The notes beneath the pieces were generated by a model. It did no database searches. It saw only the letters and a program-made list of their open reading frames with translations, and was not told the origin of the DNA. Made by a program: the position numbers and the translations under genes. Positions 26,126-34,434 of a stretch of 38,866 bases of DNA are shown piece after piece. This DNA comes from Rhizobium giardinii bv. giardinii H152. GTDB taxonomy: Bacteria > Pseudomonadota > Alphaproteobacteria > Rhizobiales > Rhizobiaceae. Location: contig NZ_KB902578.1 of the NCBI RefSeq assembly GCF_000379605.1, positions 183,362 through 222,227 of the forward strand, in the 5' to 3' direction. Numbering within the stretch: position 1 is the first letter of the stretch; every line of letters begins with the position of its first letter.

Positions 26126-27187
26126 ATGACCGCCTCCGTCTTCGATCATCCGTTTCTCTCGGGCCTATTGGGCGACGAGGAAATTGCCGACTTCTTCTCG
26201 GTGGACGCAGACATCCGCGCCATGCTCTCGTTCGAGGCGGCGCTGGCAAAAGCACAGGCCGAACAAGGGATCGTAACCGCCGAGGCGGCGGCACGCATCG
26301 CCGAGGTCTGCGGCAACTTTCTGCCCGATGTTCTGGCCCTGCGGCGCGCCACCGCGACAGACGGCGTGGTGATCCCTGAACTCGTCCGCCAGCTGCGCAA
26401 GGCGATCGGCGGAGACGCCGCCGACAAGCTGCATTTCGGCGCCACCAGCCAGGATGTGATCGACACCAGCCTGATGCTGCGCCTGACATCGGTTTGCCGG
26501 CTGCTGTGCGGCCGCCTCGACAAGCTTCGCGGGGCTTTCGGAGAGATCGACCGGCAGTGGGGCGCAAACCCGCTGATGGCCCGGACGCGCATGCAGGCGG
26601 CGATTGCCATCAAGGTTTCGGATCGCGTCAACGCGTGGAATGCACCGCTTGCCAGCTACGAGGACCGGCTGGAGCGAATGGCCGTCGTGTCCTTCCCGCT
26701 GCAGTTCGGTGGCGCCGCCGGCACTCTCGAAAAGCTTGGCGACAAGGCTGGCGTCGTGCGCGCTGCCCTTGCCGAACATCTCGGCCTCGCCGATCATCCG
26801 CAGTGGCAAAGCCAGCGGACGACGATCGCCGACCTCGCCCATATCCTGTCCCTGATCTCAGGCAGCCTTGGCAAATTCGGCCAGGACATCGCGCTGTTGG
26901 CGCAGGCCGGCGACGAGATCGAATTGTCGGGCGGCGGCGGCTCGTCGGCAATGCCGCACAAGCAGAATCCGGTGGCTGCCGAAGCGCTCGTCGCGCTCGC
27001 CCGCTTCAACGCCGTACAGCTTTCCGGCATTCACCAGTCGATGGTTCACGAGCAGGAACGCTCCGGTGCCGCCTGGACGCTCGAATGGATGATCCTGCCG
27101 CAAATGGCCATCGCCTGCGGCGCCAGCCTGCGGCTCGCATCAGTGCTCGTGGGTCAGATCAAGCGGCTTGGCGCTGAGGGCGGTTGA
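26126..27187 (+). CDS. pcaB: PcaB, 3-carboxy-cis,cis-muconate cycloisomerase
   Basis: 353 residues of the fumarase/aspartase superfamily. Signature: GGGGSSAMPHKQNPV near residues 269–283; also TSQDVIDTSLMLR and PLMARTRMQAAI. The start has GGGGGAAAG upstream. It makes 4-carboxymuconolactone from the PcaHG product. A repeat-bearing gap of 104 bases separates it from pcaG, but order and strand fit the last gene of pcaDCHGB. Confidence 0.94.
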   Translation: MTASVFDHPFLSGLLGDEEIADFFSVDADIRAMLSFEAALAKAQAEQGIVTAEAAARIAEVCGNFLPDVLALRRATATDGVVIPELVRQLRKAIGGDAADKLHFGATSQDVIDTSLMLRLTSVCRLLCGRLDKLRGAFGEIDRQWGANPLMARTRMQAAIAIKVSDRVNAWNAPLASYEDRLERMAVVSFPLQFGGAAGTLEKLGDKAGVVRAALAEHLGLADHPQWQSQRTTIADLAHILSLISGSLGKFGQDIALLAQAGDEIELSGGGGSSAMPHKQNPVAAEALVALARFNAVQLSGIHQSMVHEQERSGAAWTLEWMILPQMAIACGASLRLASVLVGQIKRLGAEGG

Positions 27188-27201
27188 TAGCGACTGACGC
27201 C

Positions 27202-27371
27202 AGTCTGCCCCTCTGTCGCTTCGCGGAAAGCTGTCCCATATGGATCGACGGCGCTCACGACACGCTCCGCTCGTCTCCCCAGCGGGGAGAAGAGCGGAGC
27301 GCTATGCGAGGCGATGAGGGGGCTACCTCGGCGATTTCCGCGAGCCGCCTTCTCCCCGCCGGGGAGAAGAA
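27202..27371. repeat. RIME-like mosaic element
   Basis: Two stem-loops are seen: gctccgctc…gagcggagc with an inner ctccccagcggggag (27264–27300), and cttctccccgccggggagaag (27349–27369). Outer tgcccctc/gaggggg words frame them. It lies between the convergent pcaB and helicase genes and may also act as a transcription barrier. Confidence 0.7.
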
Positions 27372-27416
27372 GGAGCAAGCCGCAATTCCCTTGGCACCCG
27401 GAGCACGGAAAACAAC

Positions 27417-29297
27417 TCAGCTCGCTTTGTTCTTGAACGGCTTGCGCTTGGCACTCTCGGCGCCCGGCTTGTCGAACTTCGGCTTGCCAGGCTTCTTGCT
27501 CCACGGCTTGGTATCCGTCTTTTCCGGAGCGCGATGGTCGGCACCGGAAAAATCCGGCTTTGCATCGAACTTGCGCTTCGGCTTGGCTTCGCCCTTCCAA
27601 TCGGGCTTCCCGGCCTTCTTGCCCGCAAACGGCGCACCGCGCGATCCGCCGGAAAGGTCCGGCATGCCGTCGAGTTGCCTCACCTGGATGCCCTTTTCGA
27701 GCGCCAGTTTCGGCCCGATCGCTTCGACGAAGCGATCCACCCAGTCGCGGGCGATCTCGACATAGGTCTCCTCGGCCTGCATCTTGATGGCGCCGATTTC
27801 CTGCTTGGTGATGCGGCCGATGCGGCAGAGCATCGGGATCAGCCAGCGCGGCTCGACATTCTGCTTGCGGCCGGCCGACAGCGAGAACCACACACTGTCG
27901 CCGAAATCGCCGCGCGGCGCCCTCGGCTCGCCACGCTCCGGCCGATCGCCCCGATCGCCCCGATCCGCCGACGGCGTGAAGGATGGCGTGTCCATCAGAT
28001 CCTCCGGCGCCGAGCGCCCGGCCCGTGACAGCCGTACGAAAGCGGCTGCAACCTGCTCGGCTCCATGCTTTTCGAGGAGCTCGCGGACGAACTCCTGCTC
28101 TTCCTCGCGGATCGCTTCGTCGAAGGCCGGGTCGGCCAGGATGCGCTCGTCGTCGCGGCGGGTCACCTCGTCGGCCGACGGCGGTTTTGCCCAGCTGGGC
28201 GTGATATTGGCGTCACGCAGCAGCCGCTCGGCCTTGCGGCGGGCGCTGTTCGGCACGATCAGGGCACTGACCCCCTTGCGGCCGGCGCGGCCCGTGCGGC
28301 CGCTGCGGTGCAGCAGCGTTTCGGGGTTGGTCGGCAGGTCGGCGTGGATGACGAGTTCGAGGCCCGGCAGATCGATGCCGCGCGCTGCAACGTCGGTCGC
28401 GATGCAGACCCGCGCACGCCCGTCGCGCATCGCCTGCAGCGCATGGGTTCGCTCGTTCTGGCTAAGCTCGCCCGACATGGCGACGACCGAGAAACCGCGA
28501 TTGTTGAAGCGCGCCGTCAGGTGATTGACGGCCGCACGGGTCGAACAGAACACCAATGCGTTGCGCGCCTCGTAGAAGCGCAGGACGTTGATGATCGCAT
28601 TCTCCCGATCCGACGGCGCCACGGTCAGCGCACGGTATTCGATGTCGAGATGCTGCTTCTGCTCGGCTTGGGTCGAGATGCGGACGGCGTCGCGCTGGTA
28701 GCTCTTGGCAAGATTGGCGATCGAGCGCGGCACGGTCGCGGAAAACATCAGGGTGCGGCGCTCGGCCGGCGCTTCCTGGAGGATGAACTCCAGGTCCTCG
28801 CGAAAGCCGAGGTCGAGCATCTCGTCGGCCTCGTCGAGAACGACGGCCTTCAGCGCCGACATGTCGAGGGCATTGCGGCGGATATGGTCGCAAAGACGCC
28901 CCGGCGTCCCGACGACGATATGCGCGCCGCGCTCGAGCGCCCGTCTTTCGCTGCGCATGTCCATGCCGCCGACGCAGGAGGCGACCGTCGCGCCGGTCAA
29001 TTCGTAAAGCCATTCCAGTTCGCGCTTGACCTGCAGGGCGAGTTCCCGGGTCGGAGCCACGGCCAGCGCCAGCGGAGCGCCGGCTTGCGCGAAACGCTCC
29101 CGGCCATCAAGCAGCGTCGAGGCGAGTGCGAGGCCGAAGGCTACCGTCTTGCCGGACCCCGTCTGCGCCGACACCAGCGCATCGCGGCCCTCAAGTTCTG
29201 CACCGAGAACCGCCTTCTGCACCGGGGTCAACTCGGAATAGCCGCGCTTCGTCAACGCCTGAGCGATCGCCGGAGCGATGCTGTCGAACTCTGTCAT
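27417..29297 (-). CDS. DEAD-box ATP-dependent RNA helicase with DbpA-type RNA-binding domain
   Basis: 626 residues. Motifs in order: Q motif (GYSELTPVQ), Walker A AQTGSGKT (about 44–51), PTRELA, GTPGR, DEAD (VVLDEADEML), SAT (MFSATV), ARGIDLP and HRSGRTGRAG. After a charged linker (about 375–470) comes a DbpA-like RNA-binding domain (about 475–555, VWFSLSAGRKQNVEPRWLIP), then a Lys-rich disordered tail. It is of the CsdA/DeaD type and probably acts in ribosome assembly or mRNA decay, often at low temperature. Confidence 0.93.
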   Translation of the reverse strand: MTEFDSIAPAIAQALTKRGYSELTPVQKAVLGAELEGRDALVSAQTGSGKTVAFGLALASTLLDGRERFAQAGAPLALAVAPTRELALQVKRELEWLYELTGATVASCVGGMDMRSERRALERGAHIVVGTPGRLCDHIRRNALDMSALKAVVLDEADEMLDLGFREDLEFILQEAPAERRTLMFSATVPRSIANLAKSYQRDAVRISTQAEQKQHLDIEYRALTVAPSDRENAIINVLRFYEARNALVFCSTRAAVNHLTARFNNRGFSVVAMSGELSQNERTHALQAMRDGRARVCIATDVAARGIDLPGLELVIHADLPTNPETLLHRSGRTGRAGRKGVSALIVPNSARRKAERLLRDANITPSWAKPPSADEVTRRDDERILADPAFDEAIREEEQEFVRELLEKHGAEQVAAAFVRLSRAGRSAPEDLMDTPSFTPSADRGDRGDRPERGEPRAPRGDFGDSVWFSLSAGRKQNVEPRWLIPMLCRIGRITKQEIGAIKMQAEETYVEIARDWVDRFVEAIGPKLALEKGIQVRQLDGMPDLSGGSRGAPFAGKKAGKPDWKGEAKPKRKFDAKPDFSGADHRAPEKTDTKPWSKKPGKPKFDKPGAESAKRKPFKNKAS

Positions 29298-29550
29298 ATG
29301 TTTGTCTTTCGGAATTCGGCTGCCGTGCGCGTCGGTCGATAAGGAAGAGCGCAGTCACCGCGGCCAGCACGTCGCGGGCCAATACATGCGCGCCCTCTTA
29401 CTGTGCCCTGCGCGAATTGTACAGAGCCGAACGCCGCGGCCGGGGAAAACGCGCCAAGACAAGGCTCGGCCAGGGCCGAATGCAGGAGCGGCCACGCATC
29501 GTCCGGATGCATGGCCGCGTGTGATTATCGCCGCTCTCGCAGTAGGAAAC

Positions 29551-30909
29551 TCAGCTCGTCAGGCGCGGTGAACGCACCACCTTGTTGAACAGGGTCTTCA
29601 TCGCCGCCTCGATGCCTTCCGTGGGGCTCACTTCGAAGTAGAAGCCGGGCGAAGCGCAGGCCTGCATGCGGGTTCCGATTTCCGACTGGAAGGGCTTGAT
29701 CCAGCTGTTGTACCAGCTGTTGTTCGGCAGCGGCAGATAGGTGGTGTAGAGAACGGCAATCTTGATGCCGCGATCCTTCAGCGTCTGGCAGTAGGTGATG
29801 TCGATCGGCTCCTGGCAGCGTGTGCCCGTCAGCTTCTTCGTGCAGCCCTTCGGCTTGTAGCTGTCGCCGACGCCGTCAGAAACGAAGAAGACGATCTTCT
29901 CTGGGCTGGCTGAACTCGTGCCATTGCCGGGGGTTCCGATCTCGGCATCGATCTTGGTCAACGCGTTGTCGAAGCTCGTCTGCTGGTCGTTGTTGTAGCC
30001 CTGGTAGGGTATGCTCATCAGCTTGATTTTGTCGGTACCGGCCTTAACCTTCGTCAGGTCGGCGGTCAGTGCCGCGACCTTGAGGAGCTTCACGTCCACC
30101 GCCGTCTCGCCGAATGTATAGGCGGCCATGCGGAACTGGTTGGAATAGCTTTGCGTCCGCTCCGCCTCCAGCGTCAGCGCCGCGACAGCCTTTGCCACCA
30201 CGTCGATGCGGATGGTGATGCCGTTGTTGCGGGCGACGAAATAGTTGCTGTTGGTGTTGATCACGCCCTTTTCCGAGACGATGTGGCAGGCAAAGGCGCA
30301 GTTTCTCGAACCGCTGTCGGACACTTTCGCCGTCGCCTTGATCATGTTGTCGACGTCGGTCGGCGTCGCAGCGACCCCCATGGAGGGCGTGTTGTCGAGC
30401 AGCATGTAGAAGTCCATGAAGGACTGCGACTGGTACGTCGCGGTGGCCTTGCCGGAGACGGAGATGCTCTCCTTGCCGATGATGCGCAGGAAGGACGTCT
30501 TCAGGGTTGCCTGATAGGTCAGTTCGGCATTGATGTCTTTGCCGCTCTTTCTGATCGAGGCGTTCACGGTGTCGATCTTCAGATCGTCCGCCGCCTCCGG
30601 ATCATACAGGGCGTTTCCCGCATCCATTTGCGCCTCGAACAGCGCCTCGGCTTCCGCTTCGCTGAGCGGAACGGGGCCATCCTGCGGCATGTTGATCGCC
30701 TGGGCGACGCCCGCGGATTTTTCAGCGATCGCGCCGACCACGGCGGCATCGGCGGCGTTCTGAAGCTGCGCCTTGAGCTCCATGGCACGGGCGAAGTCGA
30801 TGGCCATGCCGGCACAACCAAGAAGAGGGACGATGGCGATAGCGCCCATCATGCCAAAGTTGCCTGCCCGATCCACAAATAGTCTTTTCACGATACGCAC
30901 TGTGGTCAC
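29551..30909 (-). CDS. TadG-like pilus-locus protein with VWA domain
   Basis: 452 residues from GTG at 30909; a GTG at 30891 (giving VKRLFVDRAGNFG) is equally plausible. The N-terminus has the TadE/TadG type segment DRAGNFGMMGAIAIVPLLGC, then AGMAIDFARA, a single membrane anchor. From about 165 onward is a von Willebrand A domain. Its metal site is DNTPSMG, so the canonical DxSxS is altered to DxTxS. No other tad/cpa gene is in the window, so it is an orphan. It is probably surface or periplasmic; its role in pilus assembly is inferred from family only. Confidence 0.82.
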   Translation of the reverse strand: MTTVRIVKRLFVDRAGNFGMMGAIAIVPLLGCAGMAIDFARAMELKAQLQNAADAAVVGAIAEKSAGVAQAINMPQDGPVPLSEAEAEALFEAQMDAGNALYDPEAADDLKIDTVNASIRKSGKDINAELTYQATLKTSFLRIIGKESISVSGKATATYQSQSFMDFYMLLDNTPSMGVAATPTDVDNMIKATAKVSDSGSRNCAFACHIVSEKGVINTNSNYFVARNNGITIRIDVVAKAVAALTLEAERTQSYSNQFRMAAYTFGETAVDVKLLKVAALTADLTKVKAGTDKIKLMSIPYQGYNNDQQTSFDNALTKIDAEIGTPGNGTSSASPEKIVFFVSDGVGDSYKPKGCTKKLTGTRCQEPIDITYCQTLKDRGIKIAVLYTTYLPLPNNSWYNSWIKPFQSEIGTRMQACASPGFYFEVSPTEGIEAAMKTLFNKVVRSPRLTS

Positions 30910-31405
30910 CCCGCCCCGCTGCGTGGCCGACTGCCCACGCTTTTTACACTCATGGGCGGAGACAATAGCCGTGAAATTCTAAACGGCAGTAAATCGCGAT
31001 AGTTAACCAAAATAAAATTCAAACATAATTCGAATTCTATGGTAACGTTAGCAATAAAAGATGCACTGACGAAAATAATACAATGACTTTACCGCTCAAA
31101 AATGGTACATCCAAATATTATAGACAAATCATTCGCAATAATTATAAACAACAAGCGTGGAGAAAAGAGACAGTATCGCTCTATATTGATCAGGCGCAGG
31201 ACAACGATGTGAATTTGAGCGCCGGCACCAAGTCTGTGGCGCGCTTTCCTCACCACTTATTTTAACGGCCACATCCAAGGGGTGACCGGATCATCACGGC
31301 GCGGGGCTGCGGTCGGCACGATACAGGTCGTTGTTGCCGCCGTAAGCATGCCATGTCTTTAGGAACAATCCGGTACCTATGTCTCCGGGTCGGACAGAAC
31401 AGAAA
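30910..31405. other. Gene-poor AT-rich stretch left of the island
   Basis: From about 30970 to 31210 the base composition is clearly AT-rich, unlike the flanks. An open frame at 31083–31265 encodes 60 residues but has no ribosome site or recognisable motif, and I do not call it. It probably holds the TadG promoter. No RNA gene was recognised. Confidence 0.5.
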
Positions 31406-31421
31406 TGGTGGGCCCGGAGGG
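31406..31421 (+). repeat. Left attachment-site repeat (copy of tRNA 3' end)
   Basis: tggtgggcccggaggg is identical to 35300–35315, the encoded CCA, acceptor arm and start of the T arm of the tRNA. Beyond it a partial match continues (cccgaa against actcgaa). Confidence 0.75.
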
Positions 31422-31454
31422 CCCGAATATCCAATTGAAAAATAAGCGTTTTTT

Positions 31455-31563
31455 TTAGAAAACCTTCCCCGTTCGTTCCATAGTTTTCTATAGCGTTCTG
31501 TTTTCCATTTTCGTTAGAACCCCCCGCACTTTCTAAATAGTTTTCTATTTTTCGTTAGAAAAC
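31455..31563. repeat. Cluster of short ttagaaaac repeats near the left attachment site
   Basis: ttagaaaac occurs at 31455–31463 and 31555–31563. The inverted form tagttttcta occurs at 31481–31490 and 31538–31547, and the shorter cgttagaa at 31512–31519 and 31553–31560. The same word is present near the other island end at 35262–35270. The pattern resembles arm-type binding sites for a tyrosine recombinase, by analogy only. Confidence 0.45.
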
Positions 31564-31685
31564 ATGCCATAAAATCTAATGAAATCGAATACTTTGATGG
31601 GCCCGAAGGACGAAGAGGCGTCGAAACCACTATTTTCTGTCGCAACGTCCGGTTCGCCGCGCCAGAAAGCAGGAGATATAGCATC

Positions 31686-31922
31686 ATGAAAGCGGGTGAG
31701 TTTGACCGGCGTTTCGACACCGGCGAGGACATCAGCGGCGACGCGGATTGGGAAAAGGGCTATCGCCCCAATCTGGCAATCAAGCGCGTTAACGTCGATT
31801 TCCCGGCCTGGGTTGTTGACGGGCTGGATAGGGAGGCACAGCGCTTAGGCATTACCCGACAGGCCCTAATCAAGATCTGGATTGCCGAACGACTCGGAGA
31901 TCAAGGTGGCAACGCGTCCTGA
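31686..31922 (+). CDS. Orphan BrnA/CopG-type antitoxin
   Basis: 78 residues with AGGAGATATAGC before the ATG. It has the standard form of this family: MKAGEFDRRFDTGEDISGD, a basic linker (YRPNLAIKRVNVDFP), and a ribbon-helix-helix type C-terminus with LDREAQRLGITRQALIKIWI. The usual toxin partner (BrnT or RelE-like) would lie just upstream, but the 264 bases between the attachment site and the ATG contain only AT-rich repeats. It could be a leftover, or it could counter a toxin encoded elsewhere. The same frame stays open for 74 codons after its TGA stop. Confidence 0.78.
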   Translation: MKAGEFDRRFDTGEDISGDADWEKGYRPNLAIKRVNVDFPAWVVDGLDREAQRLGITRQALIKIWIAERLGDQGGNAS

Positions 31923-32147
31923 CTACCAGCGTCCATTGCACAGGCTAAGACGAAACCAGTTACCGATTGCCACCCGTTCCAGAGGTCCATCACAACAGGC
32001 GAGGACGAGGACACAATCATTGGCAAAAATAACGGGGTATCTGGCGAATCAGAGGATTTGGTGGGCGCAGCCAATCTTCCCAATACGGCACGACATGCTT
32101 GGGCCAGCGATCCTGACAACCTCGCCCCGGACGCCCCCTTGGGATGA
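31923..32147 (+). pseudogene. In-frame open stretch after the antitoxin stop
   Basis: Directly after the TGA at 31920–31922 the same frame stays open to a TGA at 32145–32147. It encodes a polar sequence with TGEDEDTIIG and NLPNTARHAWASDPDNLAPD. No ATG or GTG start sits near its beginning. It may be the former C-terminal part of a longer antitoxin cut off by a nonsense change, or a chance frame. No family was recognised. Confidence 0.3.
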
Positions 32148-32223
32148 AAGAATCATCTAGGGTGACGCCCACTGGCACCCGGATAAGCTGACACCAGTCT
32201 GGTAGTGCCTCGGTTTGAATTTT

Positions 32224-32631
32224 CTAATCGTGAAATGAATGGGTGCGATCGAGCCAGACAAGGAAGAAGGTATTTGCCTGAAAGAAGCCATGCACTCTCG
32301 CGCCAGCCGTTACATCAAGCCCGTAAAGTCTCACATCTGGGCTGACATCGGATGGCAGTGAGCACCTCTTGCCTTTATGCGCGTGACAAGTCTGTGTGGT
32401 TGACTGAATCTGAGCGACGGTGCGCTTTGCCTGCTTCGACATCCAAACGGACAAGTTCTTGAGTTCATCTTTCTGCCACGCAGAGAGGCATTCATGCTTT
32501 TGCTGAAAATATCGGAAGTTGATCCCGCAAAAATTATCGCCGGTCGCTTTCCCTGCGGTCGCATCTATTACTTGCGGCGACGTGACATCGCCGGTCTTAA
32601 TCTTGAAGTGTTTTGATCCGTTTTTTCCCAA
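32224..32631 (-). CDS. Putative toxin paired with Panacea antitoxin
   Basis: 135 residues, starting at the ATG at 32631 inside the end of the Panacea gene (35-base overlap). The core has FRYFQQKHECLSAW, followed by a Lys/Gln-rich helix, a short Cys/His segment (CHAHKG) and a C-terminal strand pattern ARVHGFFQANTFFLVWLDRT ending with HSFHD. An (A)RVHGF…FF.VWLDR.H ending is one I recall from uncharacterised small proteins beside antitoxins. No enzyme motif can be named. The translational overlap and small basic nature support a toxin role, which is inferred. Confidence 0.6.
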   Translation of the reverse strand: MGKNGSKHFKIKTGDVTSPQVIDATAGKATGDNFCGINFRYFQQKHECLSAWQKDELKNLSVWMSKQAKRTVAQIQSTTQTCHAHKGKRCSLPSDVSPDVRLYGLDVTAGARVHGFFQANTFFLVWLDRTHSFHD

Positions 32632-33088
32632 TTCGTTCCGCGTAGAAATTACGCATCAAGAGCCTATCAATAGGTTCTGTGCATTTTGCCTCTGGCGGGA
32701 GCCCGCCTCGGGTAACTTTCCACGGGTCTTCTTTGTGAGTCAACGCCTCTAGCTTCTTGGCTCCCAACTGGCCATATTGTTCGTATACCTCGGACAGAAA
32801 GCCAACGAGGTTTTCCGGGATCGGCTTCGGCTTCTCCGGGGAGAGAGCGTCCCATCCGCTATCACGATATTTCGCATAAACGGTAGGTGACACGGGTCCA
32901 TGAGCCCACGCCTGGAATTTCTCATTCGTCAGCGATTGATCGAAATTCGCAAGGAACCATGCTTCCGCGTAGTAAATTAACTTTTGGAGCTTGAGATGCG
33001 TCACAGCTTCACCAGCGTCCCTATCCGCGTGGTTGATAAACCACGTCGCCAGCGCCAGCGGCGAAACATACGCACCTTTTTTGAGCAT
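32597..33088 (-). CDS. Panacea-domain (DUF4065/SocA-like) antitoxin
   Basis: 163 residues. The start has GGGGGGAAG nine bases upstream, and a TATAAC box lies at 33128–33123. The Panacea signature is clear: THLKLQKLIYYAEAWFLA, FQAWAHGPVSPTVYAKY and LTHKEDPWK. Panacea domains (SocA, GepA) are promiscuous antitoxin domains that neutralise unrelated toxins encoded next to them. Here the partner gene begins within its last codons, with antitoxin first and toxin second. Expected role: neutralise the 32224–32631 product, possibly as an anti-phage or island-maintenance module. Confidence 0.88.
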   Translation of the reverse strand: MLKKGAYVSPLALATWFINHADRDAGEAVTHLKLQKLIYYAEAWFLANFDQSLTNEKFQAWAHGPVSPTVYAKYRDSGWDALSPEKPKPIPENLVGFLSEVYEQYGQLGAKKLEALTHKEDPWKVTRGGLPPEAKCTEPIDRLLMRNFYAERIGKKRIKTLQD

Positions 33089-33122
33089 AGAATCTTCCCC
33101 CCAGCCGAAGTTCCATGGGATC

Positions 33123-33128
33123 GTTATA
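33123..33128 (-). promoter_or_regulatory. Candidate -10 box of the Panacea operon
   Basis: TATAAC read on the minus strand, 35 bases ahead of the Panacea ATG. A weak GATTCA lies 17 bases further upstream as a possible -35. Confidence 0.4.
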
Positions 33129-33362
33129 CATGATTTTTGCGGTTTTGAATCGGCTAGAACGCGCCTTATGCGATCTCATTGCGCTTTTTATAAGGGCTGC
33201 GCGGGCCGAACTTCGGAACGCGAGCATCGATAAGTTCGCCAATCCGTTCGAAATCGCGAACCGCCTCCTAAAGACCAGATTCCCTAGCCGGGGTCACGCG
33301 AAGCGACTTATGAATTTTGCGAGAGTTGTAAAACACGGTGTAGAGCGCTTGGTTTTCAAATC

Positions 33363-33418
33363 ATGCTTGCGGAATCATATCCGCAAGCATTATGCTTGCG
33401 GAATCGAAATGCAAGCAT
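33363..33418. repeat. Inverted/direct repeat cluster (possible operator) before the P63C gene
   Basis: atgcttgcgg (33363–33372) and its complement ccgcaagcat (33381–33390) form a palindrome with an 8-base spacer. A second atgcttgcggaatc starts at 33392, 29 bases after the first, followed by atgcaagcat (33409–33418). The cluster ends 12 bases before the P63C start, so it could block or enhance its transcription or translation. Confidence 0.7.
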
Positions 33419-33429
33419 AGGGCAGGACC

Positions 33430-34434
33430 ATGATGGATAAAGACCCCAAGAAGGTAGATGCCGCAAGGGCGCGCGCTAATGCGCTAACGCCTGCGGAAAG
33501 GAGTGAAATCGCGAAGCGTGCGGCTGACACCCGATGGAACAAAGACTTACCGGAAGCAATCTATACGGGCGAGATTGAGGTGGGCGATGCTCAACTGTCA
33601 TGCGCCGTACTTGAGAATGGCATTCGAGTTCTCACTCAAAGCGATATGATGAGGGCGTTGGGACGGTCGAGACAGGCGAAAGGGCGAGGCTTCTATGATG
33701 CCGACGTCAACTTACCTGCATTTTTGACGGCTAAGAACCTAAAGCCATTTATTCCCAATGAGTTATACGTGACGTCGAGCCAGATCGAATTTAGGCTTCC
33801 ATCCGGTCAGAAAGCATTCGGGTATCGTGCCGAAATGCTGCCCCAGGTGTGCGAGGTTTATCTCAAGGCACGCGATGGGGGTGGACTCACCAAAAATCAG
33901 GAACACATTGCAAAACAAGCAGACATTCTAATACGGGGCCTTGCTACCGTAGGCATAGTAGCGTTGGTCGATGAGGCCACCGGTTATCAGCGCGACAGAG
34001 CGGCGGATGCTCTGGCTCGCATTCTGGAAAAATTCATCGCCAAGGAATTGCAGCCATGGGTTCAGACTTTCCCTGACGTCTTCTATGAGCAGCTCTTCCG
34101 TCTTCGGAAACTGGATTTCCCGCGCGAAACGGTGAAACGCCCACAATATTTTGGGCACCTGACTAACGATATTATTTATGATCGGCTGGCACCGGGGTTG
34201 CGTGAGGAACTGCGAAAGACAACCCCAAAATTGCCGTCTGGCCGCCGTAAACATCATATGCACCGGAAGTTAACCCCTGACATGGGGCATCCCAAACTTC
34301 GAGAGCATCTCGCATCAGTCACGACTATCATGCGGTTGAGCGCGACATACCAGGATTTCAAAAGCAATCTGGACAAAATCCATCCTCGCTACGGTGAAAC
34401 AATCCCGATGGATTTTGGTAGCGAGGGACTTTAG
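33430..34434 (+). CDS. P63C-domain protein
   Basis: 334 residues with GGCAGG upstream; a second ATG follows at 33433. The N-terminus holds a short basic motif (ALTPAERSEIAKRAADTRWN) found at the start of many small rhizobial proteins. Then comes the P63C-type body: CAVLENGIRVLTQSDMMRALG, RAEMLPQVCEVYLKARDGG, EHIAKQADILIRGLATVGI, then ALVDEATGYQRDRA, with a C-terminus containing YFGHLTNDIIYDRLAPG. The P63C family is found in phages and islands, and its function is unknown. It is divergent from the Panacea operon and preceded by a repeat cluster. Confidence 0.82.
   Translation: MMDKDPKKVDAARARANALTPAERSEIAKRAADTRWNKDLPEAIYTGEIEVGDAQLSCAVLENGIRVLTQSDMMRALGRSRQAKGRGFYDADVNLPAFLTAKNLKPFIPNELYVTSSQIEFRLPSGQKAFGYRAEMLPQVCEVYLKARDGGGLTKNQEHIAKQADILIRGLATVGIVALVDEATGYQRDRAADALARILEKFIAKELQPWVQTFPDVFYEQLFRLRKLDFPRETVKRPQYFGHLTNDIIYDRLAPGLREELRKTTPKLPSGRRKHHMHRKLTPDMGHPKLREHLASVTTIMRLSATYQDFKSNLDKIHPRYGETIPMDFGSEGL

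Noticed and set aside
28065..29342. 425-codon open frame opposite the helicase
   Set aside because: Antisense shadow of the DEAD-box gene.
31083..31265. 60-codon open frame in AT-rich DNA
   Set aside because: No ribosome site and no recognisable sequence; could be chance in AT-rich DNA.
31422..31685. BrnT or RelE toxin gene ahead of the orphan antitoxin
   Set aside because: The stretch is AT-rich repeats with stops in all frames I read; no toxin motif.
33363..33418. CRISPR array
   Set aside because: Only short words in alternating orientation, no regular repeat/spacer units and no cas genes.
33115..33420. 101-codon open frame between the Panacea and P63C genes
   Set aside because: It runs through the Panacea promoter and the repeat cluster and has no recognisable motif.
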